DNA of 12,567 bases, from positions 1 to 12,567 of the forward strand of contig CAYHGV010000086.1 of the NCBI GenBank assembly GCA_964356135.1, read 5' to 3'. Origin of the DNA: CAYHGV01 sp964356135 (GTDB taxonomy: Bacteria; Hydrothermota; Tepidihabitantia; CAYHGV01). Each line of letters starts with the position of its first letter. Within the stretch, counting starts at the first letter, position 1. Positions 1 through 5,780 of the stretch are shown in pieces. The translations under genes and the position numbers were made by a program. The notes beneath the pieces were generated by a model. It had not been told where the DNA came from and did not search any database. It saw only the letters and a program-made list of their open reading frames with translations.

Positions 1-48
1 TGACCGATTAGCTCCGGGTTTCCAGGGCTTGCCGATTATATCAAAATT

Positions 49-1200
49 TTAAAAGCGATACGAGAGTGATATTTTATAGTCCTGGGCCCTAAAATCGTAA
101 ATCCACTGGTCAAATCCAATATCGAATTGAAAGCCTTTAAACTTAATCCCACCGCCTATGGTTAGACCCAGGCCCTCGAACTTACCATTTCGTTTTTCTT
201 TTCCGCCAGAAAGGAAGTCGGCGATGCTAATGTGCGAAGTATGCCCGCCATCATTAATGACCAAACCTCCCCGCCCGCCGGTTACATCCTCGAAGTATCC
301 GAGACGGAGAGAAAAAATATTATAAATGGACAACTCGAAACCGAGACTCTTCCACGCTTCTTTCAGTTCATAGCCCAGTTCCTGAAGAAAAGATAGCGTA
401 TCCTCAGGGTCGTAAAACATCCCGATTAAATCTTTGGTAATTTCGGGTGCAATTATCAGGCTAAAAATTTTAGTGTTAACCGGCTGGTATTTTATTCCTA
501 AACGGAACGTTAGTGGTAAGAGGTCGGATGAAAAATAAGGATCAGAAATGTGAATCTTTGGACCGAGATTCTGTACAGTAAAGCCGAAACTGAATCGGGA
601 GGTAGGTTTATAGAAAACTCCAAAATCGGCTGCATAGGTTAAACCCGGCCCAACTGGGATTCCAACTCCCTGCGCGTCATCCCATGGCGGCCACCACCAC
701 CAATAATCATAATAGCCATGGTAATAGATGAATTTAACGGCAGCTCCTAAACCCATGGCTTTTTTGACTTGATAGCCATAGGCAGCAGCAACTGTAAGAC
801 AATAACTTCGATCTTCCCAAAGGGGCTCTCCGGCTGGGCCAATGACCCTATAGACGCCATTCGTAAAATAGGGAATGAAGACACCAAAACCGTGTTTATC
901 CTTTAACGGAGAACTATAACTGAGACATTCATAAAAGATTCCGGGGTAGAGGCCGGACAAGACATTGGAATGAGTGAGGGCTATGTGTTTTTCTTTGAGA
1001 AACGGCAACCCTGCCGGATTGTAATAGGCGGTATAAGCGTCGTCCGCGATGCCGGTGAAACTTCCAGCTAAGCCGGTTGCGCGAGCACTGGGCCAGAAAC
1101 GGAGGAATTGTAAGGTTGGTTCTTGATGGGCAAAGGCGAGGTTTGTGAAAATTATAAATCCGAAGCACGAAATCCTAAACAAATTCCAAATCACAAGCAC
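49..1200 (-). CDS. PorV/PorQ-like outer-membrane beta-barrel protein
   Basis: 383 aa with a hydrophobic N-terminus ending LAFA (a signal peptidase-like site near residue 24). This is followed by the PorV/PorQ (UPF0164-like) opening, with PSARATGLAGSF then IADDAYTAYYNPAGL at about residues 37-65. The rest alternates short aromatic strands and glycines and ends in an aromatic residue (SLSYRF), as outer-membrane barrels do. Family members of FCB bacteria sit in the outer membrane, and some belong to the type IX secretion machinery; which role applies here is not decidable. The start is GTG at 1200, with further GTG and TTG codons just inside, and no Shine-Dalgarno sequence is visible. An in-frame stop lies a little upstream, so the start cannot move far. 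The whole signal peptide is encoded by the left arm of a dispersed inverted repeat (1158-1266). The gene is last in the minus-strand row, 70 bp after hypE. A Trp-rich run (YDYWWWWPPW) near residues 164-173 is unusual. Confidence 0.8.
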   Translation of the reverse strand: MLVIWNLFRISCFGFIIFTNLAFAHQEPTLQFLRFWPSARATGLAGSFTGIADDAYTAYYNPAGLPFLKEKHIALTHSNVLSGLYPGIFYECLSYSSPLKDKHGFGVFIPYFTNGVYRVIGPAGEPLWEDRSYCLTVAAAYGYQVKKAMGLGAAVKFIYYHGYYDYWWWWPPWDDAQGVGIPVGPGLTYAADFGVFYKPTSRFSFGFTVQNLGPKIHISDPYFSSDLLPLTFRLGIKYQPVNTKIFSLIIAPEITKDLIGMFYDPEDTLSFLQELGYELKEAWKSLGFELSIYNIFSLRLGYFEDVTGGRGGLVINDGGHTSHISIADFLSGGKEKRNGKFEGLGLTIGGGIKFKGFQFDIGFDQWIYDFRAQDYKISLSYRF

Positions 1201-1266
1201 AAAACTCGGTTTTTGAGATTTTGAACATTAGAGCTTGTCTGAGTTTTAGAATTTATAATTTCGGAT
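1158..1266. repeat. AT-rich inverted-repeat element overlapping the PorV gene start
   Basis: The left arm starts ATCCGAA at 1158-1164, and the right arm ends with its complement TTCGGAT at 1260-1266. Inward, both arms continue with related text (AAATCCTAAA on the left, AAATTCTAAA read from the right). It resembles the AT-rich repeats that give FRIS/FGF-type spurious peptides in environmental genomes (recollection, not checked). The left arm encodes the PorV-like signal peptide; the right end lies within the hypE stop-proximal spacer. Confidence 0.55.
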
Positions 1267-1270
1267 TTCC

Positions 1271-2275
1271 TTAGCATATTCTCGGCAGTTGCACCCCTTC
1301 GAGCATAATTAACGGTCGTAAACTACCGAGCGCGGTCCTTAACCAGACCCCTTTCGGTTCCTTGACCACCGATCCGATCCGGGCAGCAGCTTTACCCAAA
1401 GGATGGTTTTTGAGATTTCTTAAAATTTGTTTTTCATTTTTTTTGCTGCCGATGATGACGACCTTGCCTTCGTTGGCTAAATATAAAGGGTCTAACCCCA
1501 AAAGGTCGCAGACGCCCCGGACTTCCTTTTTGATGGTCAGTTTCTCTTCTTCTATAATAAGACCAAAACCGCAGGCTTCGCTCATTTCGTTAAGGGTGGT
1601 TGCCAGTCCGCCCCGGGTCGGGTCTCGCATCATATGGATTGTCCGGGTGGATTTAAGGAGCCGGTCGATTAAGTGAAAAAGGGGCGCACAATCGGATTGA
1701 ATCGTGGTTTTGAAATCAAATTGCCCCCGGGCGGTGAGGACCGCAATCTCATGCTCGCCCAGTCCGCCGTTGATGAAAATGCTGTCGCCAGGACGAATCC
1801 GCTCGGCGCCAAGTTTTTGGTTATGCTGGTAGATACCGACTCCGGCAGTTGTAATGAAGAGTTCTTCTTTGTTGTTTTTTTCGATGACCTTGGTATCGCC
1901 GGCAACGATTTTTACTCCGCTCAGTTTCGCCGCCGCTGCCATCGATGCGGCGATTGTTTCTAATTTTTCAAGAGGGAAACCTTCCCGGATGATGAAGGTT
2001 GCAGAAAGATATACTGGCCGTGCACCTTTAACCGCAAGGTCGTTGACCGTGCCATAGACTGCCAGCTTGCCGATATCGCCGCCCGGGAAAAATAAAGGGT
2101 CGACGACATAGGAATCGGTGGTGAAGGCGAGCCGTCTGGTTTTTAAAGGAAACTCGGCCGAATCTTCGAGCCGGTTTAAGATCGGGTTCGAGAAGTGTTT
2201 TACAAAGACCTGTTTGATCAATCGGTGGGTCTTTCGTCCGCCCGACCCATAGGCCAAGGTAATTTTATCATTCAT
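1271..2275 (-). CDS. hypE: Hydrogenase maturation protein HypE
   Basis: 334 aa, the usual HypE length. HypE dehydrates the carbamoyl group placed on its C-terminal cysteine by HypF to a thiocyanate, which supplies the CN ligands of the [NiFe]-hydrogenase iron. Visible signatures are the AIR-synthase-like ATP site (AYGSGGRKTH, residues 8-17), DSYVVDPLFFPGGDIGKLA at 54-72, GTVNDLAVKGA at 75-85, VAGDTKV at 124-130, and RDPTRGGLATTLNE in the second half. The C-terminus is LPRIC, the expected Pro-Arg-Ile-Cys with the acceptor Cys334 as last residue, so the protein looks complete and functional. It starts at ATG 2275 without a clear ribosome-binding site. In this operon it was probably once adjacent to hypD; a GxxExxY cassette now separates them. 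Confidence 0.97.
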   Translation of the reverse strand: MNDKITLAYGSGGRKTHRLIKQVFVKHFSNPILNRLEDSAEFPLKTRRLAFTTDSYVVDPLFFPGGDIGKLAVYGTVNDLAVKGARPVYLSATFIIREGFPLEKLETIAASMAAAAKLSGVKIVAGDTKVIEKNNKEELFITTAGVGIYQHNQKLGAERIRPGDSIFINGGLGEHEIAVLTARGQFDFKTTIQSDCAPLFHLIDRLLKSTRTIHMMRDPTRGGLATTLNEMSEACGFGLIIEEEKLTIKKEVRGVCDLLGLDPLYLANEGKVVIIGSKKNEKQILRNLKNHPLGKAAARIGSVVKEPKGVWLRTALGSLRPLIMLEGVQLPRIC

Positions 2276-2286
2276 TATTATATTTT

Positions 2287-2711
2287 ACCACTGAAGATAC
2301 AGAAAGCATTATAAAATAATCCGTCTTATTTCAATTTTGGTCTTGGCGAAATTGAGAATCAAGCCAAGGCGAATTTGGGAAGCCTTTAATTGGGATAAGA
2401 CTTGGGCTTTATGGATATCGTCAACAGTCTTTACTGTTTTAAGCTCAACCACAACTAAATCTTCAACCAGTAAATCTAAACGGTGTTCCCCCACATCTCT
2501 GCCCTGATATTGAACAACAATCGGCTTTTGCTGTTCTACTTTAAGACCTGTATTCTTTAATTCCAGCACCAGTGCATTTTCATAGATCGATTCTAAGAAG
2601 CCGGGACCAAGTGTCTTATGGACTTTGACCGCACATTTGAGAATTTTATCGGTAATTTCTTCATAGAGGAGGGGTGGATTCATTTTCAGTGTATTCCGTG
2701 TCTTCCGTGGT
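2287..2711. mobile_element. GxxExxY-gene cassette bounded by inverted repeats
   Basis: The left end begins ACCACTGAAGATACAGAAAG (2287-2306). The right end, read on the other strand from 2711, begins ACCACGGAAGACACGGAA, so 15 of the first 18 positions match. The unit holds only the GxxExxY gene and lies exactly between hypE and hypD. Similar arms bound gene-free elements at 5662-5759 and 7084-7192, and less closely at 8203-8378. No clear target-site duplication was seen. That it is mobile is an inference from structure. Confidence 0.6.
2309..2683 (-). CDS. GxxExxY protein (PD-(D/E)XK-like)
   Basis: 124 aa, the typical size of the GxxExxY family. The family motif is G28-F-L-E31-S-I-Y34 followed by E. 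A PD-(D/E)XK nuclease-like signature follows: D70 in EHRLDLLVEDLVVVELK, with E80-x-K82. The C-terminal part (QVLSQLKASQIRLGLILNF) is also typical. The function of the family is not established; the residues suggest a nuclease-like fold, and activity here is inference. It starts at ATG 2683, only 2 bp after the hypD stop and within the downstream side of an inverted-repeat arm. It ends just inside the opposite arm. There is no link to hydrogenase maturation: it looks like a passenger or the driver of the 2287-2711 cassette inserted between hypD and hypE. Confidence 0.92.
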   Translation of the reverse strand: MNPPLLYEEITDKILKCAVKVHKTLGPGFLESIYENALVLELKNTGLKVEQQKPIVVQYQGRDVGEHRLDLLVEDLVVVELKTVKTVDDIHKAQVLSQLKASQIRLGLILNFAKTKIEIRRIIL

Positions 2712-3795
2712 TAATATAGTCATATTTATAATACGCGGCGCAGGCGCCTTCGGAGGAGACCATGCACGGTCCAATCGGCTCTTCGGGATTACAGCCTTTG
2801 CCAAAGAGCGGGCATTGGGGAGGAACAATCAGTCCTAAGAGGACATCGCCGCACCGGCAGCCGGGGTTGATTTTTATCGCCGGAATCGTAATTTCGAATC
2901 GATGGTTGGCATCATAATCTCGATATTCGGGCGAAAAAGCCAAGCCGCTGTCTTTGATCGGGCCGATACCGCGCCAGTTGGAATCGACTGGCATAAAAAC
3001 AGTTTTTACTATCGACTGGGCAACGGGATTGCCGTTCTCTTTAACGCTCCGTTTGTACTGGATTTCAACTCGCGCTGTGCCTTGCAACTGCAGGAGCAGC
3101 ATTTCAATTCCCTGGAGAATATCAAGGAGTTCGAATCCGACAATCGCACAGGGTTTGTTAAACTCCAGCGGTAGAAATTCATAGGGCTTTGAGCCGATTA
3201 TCGTCGATACATGGCCGGGCAGGATAAAACCGTCAACTCTAATTTCCGGGGCGGATGCGATCATCCGTAACGCGGGCGGCACGAGTTTGAACAGAGGGAG
3301 AACGGAAAAGTTTTTGATTCGAGCCTTATGGGCGGTAACGATCGATGCGGCAACCGTCGGTGCGGTTGTTTCGAATCCTACCCCTAAGAAGATTACATTC
3401 TTACTCGAATTCTCCCGGGCGATTTTTAGACTGTCGAGGGCGGAATAGACAATTTTGATGCCGACTCCGCTCGACCGTTCCTTTTCTAACGACGAGAACG
3501 AGCCTGGCACCCGCATCATATCGCCGAAGGTTACCAGGATCACATCGCTTCGCTTACTGAGTTCGATCGCCCGGTCAATATCCTCCTGGGGGGTGACACA
3601 GACCGGACAGCCTGGTCCGGACAGTAATTTCAGTCGTGGGTCGACCGCCCGCCGGATACCAAAAGCAGAGATCGCCTGGGTGTGGGTGCCGCAGACTTCC
3701 ATCAGGTTTATCGGTCGATCGATTATTTCGTTTACTCGTTTAAGGAGGGCTTGGGCAAGGTGTTTATCGGTCCGAAAACGGTTAAATATATCCAT
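2686..3795 (-). CDS. hypD: Hydrogenase maturation protein HypD
   Basis: 369 aa. HypD carries a 4Fe-4S cluster and with HypC forms the scaffold on which Fe(CN)2CO is assembled. Motifs visible are MEVCGTH at 32-38 (Cys35), SGPGCPVCVTP at 59-69 (Cys63, Cys66), FLGVGFETTAPTVA, LPGHVSTIIG, and the C-terminal cysteine-rich region with GCRCGDVLLG (312-321), then Cys328, Cys335, Cys344 and Cys352, as expected for cluster binding. Start ATG 3795 has at best a weak upstream purine stretch. The last eight residues (NHGRHGIH, 362-369) are encoded by the right arm of the neighbouring repeat element and are not part of the conserved protein; the natural end is probably near the YYKY at 355-358. The gene is separated from hypC by a RAYT element and from hypE by a GxxExxY cassette. 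Confidence 0.97.
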   Translation of the reverse strand: MDIFNRFRTDKHLAQALLKRVNEIIDRPINLMEVCGTHTQAISAFGIRRAVDPRLKLLSGPGCPVCVTPQEDIDRAIELSKRSDVILVTFGDMMRVPGSFSSLEKERSSGVGIKIVYSALDSLKIARENSSKNVIFLGVGFETTAPTVAASIVTAHKARIKNFSVLPLFKLVPPALRMIASAPEIRVDGFILPGHVSTIIGSKPYEFLPLEFNKPCAIVGFELLDILQGIEMLLLQLQGTARVEIQYKRSVKENGNPVAQSIVKTVFMPVDSNWRGIGPIKDSGLAFSPEYRDYDANHRFEITIPAIKINPGCRCGDVLLGLIVPPQCPLFGKGCNPEEPIGPCMVSSEGACAAYYKYDYINHGRHGIH

Positions 3796-3863
3796 TTAAT
3801 TTCCAGTTCTTAACCAGTCTGAAGATTTGTTAGAACGAAAGGAAGCGCTCGTGACAAAATTCT

Positions 3864-4406
3864 GTAGAAACAGACCTTTAGGTCTGTTATTCGTGTTTCT
3901 ACGGTAAACTTTCAATCTCATTAACATCAAAAATCATCGAACCGGAATGTGGGTATTCTCGAAAATAATTTACCAGACCTTTTCTAACCGGGTTATTTAA
4001 TAAATAACGAACGACACCTTTTATCGACTCTTCCTTTCGGATAACATGGTCATAGTAACTAAGATGCCATAGCCGGGTATTAAATTGTTTTCTATAATAG
4101 AATTCGCTCTTCTGTTTGAAAAAATGCATAAAATCTTTTAAAGATGAACCTTCATCTCCCTGGATAAGAAGATGGAGATGATTAGGCATAAAGCAATAAC
4201 TGAATATTTTGAAATTATACTTTTGAGCAGATTCTTGTAAATAACCTAACACAGAGGTAACTGCGCTAGGATCTACAAATATTTCCTTATTTTGATAAGT
4301 AGAGAGCGTAATGGAGTAAGCGTATGGTCCGATATAATCGAAGTCTTTCAATCGGGGAGAAGATTTTCGTTTCATAAAGATAACAGGTCTGAAGACCTGT
4401 TTCTAC
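3864..4406. mobile_element. RAYT element: transposase gene between inverted REP palindromes
   Basis: The outer ends are a perfect 10-bp inverted repeat, GTAGAAACAG at 3864-3873 and CTGTTTCTAC at 4397-4406. Each end carries a perfect 9-bp-arm palindrome: AACAGACCT/AGGTCTGTT at 3869-3888 and AACAGGTCT/AGACCTGTT at 4382-4401, both with 2-nt loops. The left end repeats the outer motif (TGTTTCTAC at 3894-3902). The single gene inside is a Y1 transposase. This is the layout expected of a REP/RAYT unit; it splits hypC from hypD. Confidence 0.8.
3899..4375 (-). CDS. REP-associated tyrosine transposase (RAYT, Y1/IS200-like)
   Basis: 158 aa, in the range of RAYT/IS200-like HUH transposases. The metal-binding HUH motif is H66-L-H68 in FMPNHLHLLIQ. 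The family tail LWHLSYYDHVIRKEES follows at about 102-117. The likely catalytic tyrosine is Y124 in VVRYLLNNPVRKGLV. Such enzymes nick and join single-stranded DNA at REP hairpins. The gene is flanked on both sides by REP-like palindromes in inverted orientation, and its stop codon (TAG, complement of 3899-3901) lies inside a copy of the REP outer motif. It starts at ATG 4375 directly beside the right palindrome, without a ribosome-binding site. All key residues are present, so it may be active. Confidence 0.93.
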   Translation of the reverse strand: MKRKSSPRLKDFDYIGPYAYSITLSTYQNKEIFVDPSAVTSVLGYLQESAQKYNFKIFSYCFMPNHLHLLIQGDEGSSLKDFMHFFKQKSEFYYRKQFNTRLWHLSYYDHVIRKEESIKGVVRYLLNNPVRKGLVNYFREYPHSGSMIFDVNEIESLP

Positions 4407-4417
4407 AAAACCCGTTG

Positions 4418-4636
4418 CTATGATAGTTCACTTATCTCTTCGATCAGCTTCAATGTTTCTTCGGCATCTTTCGGGTCGAGAATCTGGATGGCAAATCCGG
4501 CATGGAGAATGACATAGTCGCCGAGTTTTGCTTCCGGGGTGAGGATCAGCGATGCCTCGCGTTCAACCCCGGCGATACTGACCCAGGCGCGTTCGGTTTC
4601 GATCCTTACGACTTTAGCGGGAATGGCAAGACACAT
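4418..4636 (-). CDS. hypC: Hydrogenase maturation chaperone HypC
   Basis: 72 aa, typical of the HypC/HybG family. HypC binds iron with HypD, receives the ligands, and delivers Fe(CN)2CO to the hydrogenase large subunit. The defining N-terminus MCLAIPAKV is intact; Cys2, exposed after removal of Met1, is the essential ligand. The second conserved site, His45, is in YVILHAGFAI. The start at 4636 is fixed by this motif, although no Shine-Dalgarno sequence precedes it; the upstream sequence on the coding strand is a pyrimidine run. Downstream lies the RAYT element that separates it from hypD, and upstream are two repeats. Confidence 0.96.
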   Translation of the reverse strand: MCLAIPAKVVRIETERAWVSIAGVEREASLILTPEAKLGDYVILHAGFAIQILDPKDAEETLKLIEEISELS

Positions 4637-4648
4637 AGGGGGAAATAC

Positions 4649-4767
4649 GAATCTCTAAATTCAAAATACTAATTGCCCAAACCGGTTTTAAATTTGGGTC
4701 ATTGGAATTTAGAAATTGTTTAGTCCGCCACAAGGTATGGCGGATTAGTTTTTCGAATTTGGGATTT
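4649..4767. repeat. AT-rich inverted-repeat element with central hairpin (hypC/DUF89 gap)
   Basis: The left arm (4650-4673) contains AATCTCTAAATTC, then AAA and ACTAAT. The complement of the right arm (4744-4766) reads AATCCCAAATTC, then AAA and ACTAAT, so the arms match except for a few changes and one gap. Near the right arm is a perfect 7-bp hairpin, TCCGCCA (4724-4730) / TGGCGGA (4738-4744), with a 7-nt loop. It holds no gene and differs from the other repeat families of the window. It also fills the 164-bp gap upstream of hypC. Confidence 0.55.
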
Positions 4768-4780
4768 AATAATTTGTCTC

Positions 4781-4803
4781 TATCTGCGTTCATCTGCGGT
4801 TTA
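4781..4803. repeat. Short tandem-like repeat at the DUF89 gene stop
   Basis: ATCTGCGTTC and ATCTGCGGTT stand side by side at 4782-4801 as an imperfect 10-bp direct repeat. On the minus strand this reads TAAACCGCAGATGAACGCAG, a sequence type I recall as a common dispersed repeat in environmental genomes (unchecked). Its first three bases are the TAA stop of the DUF89 gene. A partner arm was not found nearby. Confidence 0.4.
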
Positions 4804-5649
4804 CTTATTACAGTAGTGGTAAAATACCGAGTCGCCGATCGTCACACCCAGTTTGTTCGCGACGACCGGGCACTTGGCTTTTAATAAAAAGAAGGCAGGA
4901 CGGTCTCGATCGACTAACGATTCGAAGTTGGCATGACCTTTGGCGATGATCAGGTCCGAGTTGCGGTAGGCGGTTTTGAACGGTTCCGACAGAGTCGCAA
5001 AATCGATTCCCAAAAAACCGGAGCCGGTATCAATGACGTTTGCCGTCCGGTCAAGACCGAGCTCAGCGACTTCGGCACGAGTCAGATCGTTGAGAATGGG
5101 TGAGCGCTTGGCGGCGACGGTCAGAGTGTGGTCTTTAAGCAATTCTAAAAAGAGCAGGTCAAAATAGATCTCGCCGGCATTGTCGACGATATAGAGTATC
5201 GTCCGTGCGGTTTTTAGCTGTTTTTTGAAAACCGGGTAGTGATCGATGGCAAATCGTTCGGCTTGTGCTTTTTTTAGAGCCACGTTTAAATCAAAACTGT
5301 CCTGGGTACCGACATCGATAATATTGCCGGCCGCGGCATAGTGGAGTGCGGTCCGGAGCGGGTCTTTCGATTTTTTTATCGCTTCTTTTGCCCGCCGCGA
5401 AAACGACCGACCCAACCGATTCTGGCGCAGTTTTTCGCTGCGGAACGGGTCGGCATTCCCGAGGAATTGATAGACCGCGACTAACACCCGGGAGGTGAAA
5501 CTACTGGGTGGCTCATCCAACGATAGATTCTCGAGGACGGCTAATGCCTGCTTGCCGGCTGCCAGGGCTTGAGTGCTCGCGTGGGCGGCTTGCACCACCC
5601 GCTGACACTGCCGGAGAACACACGGGATGCAGCTTACATCAGAATGCAT
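4801..5649 (-). CDS. DUF89/ARMT1-like metal-dependent phosphatase
   Basis: 282 aa, typical for the short prokaryotic DUF89 subfamily. These proteins are metal-dependent damage-control phosphatases that hydrolyse unwanted phosphometabolites; the physiological substrate cannot be told from sequence. Visible signatures are the N-terminal Cys pair of the subfamily (C7-I-P-C10), VDNAGEIYFD at 155-164 (Asp156, Asn157, Glu160 of the metal site), SPILNDLTRAEVAELGLD at 183-200, DLIIAKGHANFESL at 232-245, and LLKAKCPVVANKLGV near the C-terminus. It starts at ATG 5649 (MHSDVSCIPC), without a visible ribosome-binding site, beside a repeat element. The stop TAA falls in another repeat. Its place between arcC and hypC suggests co-transcription with hydrogenase maturation genes; a role there is a guess. 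Confidence 0.9.
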   Translation of the reverse strand: MHSDVSCIPCVLRQCQRVVQAAHASTQALAAGKQALAVLENLSLDEPPSSFTSRVLVAVYQFLGNADPFRSEKLRQNRLGRSFSRRAKEAIKKSKDPLRTALHYAAAGNIIDVGTQDSFDLNVALKKAQAERFAIDHYPVFKKQLKTARTILYIVDNAGEIYFDLLFLELLKDHTLTVAAKRSPILNDLTRAEVAELGLDRTANVIDTGSGFLGIDFATLSEPFKTAYRNSDLIIAKGHANFESLVDRDRPAFFLLKAKCPVVANKLGVTIGDSVFYHYCNK

Positions 5650-5661
5650 TGAGATTGGGAA

Positions 5662-5759
5662 TTAACCACCGGGCACACAGAGAAAAATTTTATTTTTCTG
5701 GACCACGAAGAATTATGAGTTCCATGATTTCTGTGTTTTCCGTGCCCTCAGTGGTTTAA
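5662..5759. repeat. Gene-free inverted-repeat element (ACCAC family)
   Basis: The left end is TTAACCAC, continuing CGGGCACACAGAGAAA (5662-5685). The right end read inward on the opposite strand is TTAAACCACTGAGGGCACGG, then AAAACACAGAAA. The arms agree over most positions and match the arms of the GxxExxY cassette. About 98 bp long, it fills the gap between the DUF89 gene and the secreted-protein gene and encodes nothing credible, so it looks like a MITE-like solo copy. Confidence 0.6.
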
Positions 5760-5780
5760 GTCTCTTTTGGTTGTGTTCAT

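Noticed and set aside
1673..1963. Plus-strand frame within hypE
   Set aside because: It lies opposite conserved HypE motifs and has no protein-family signal.
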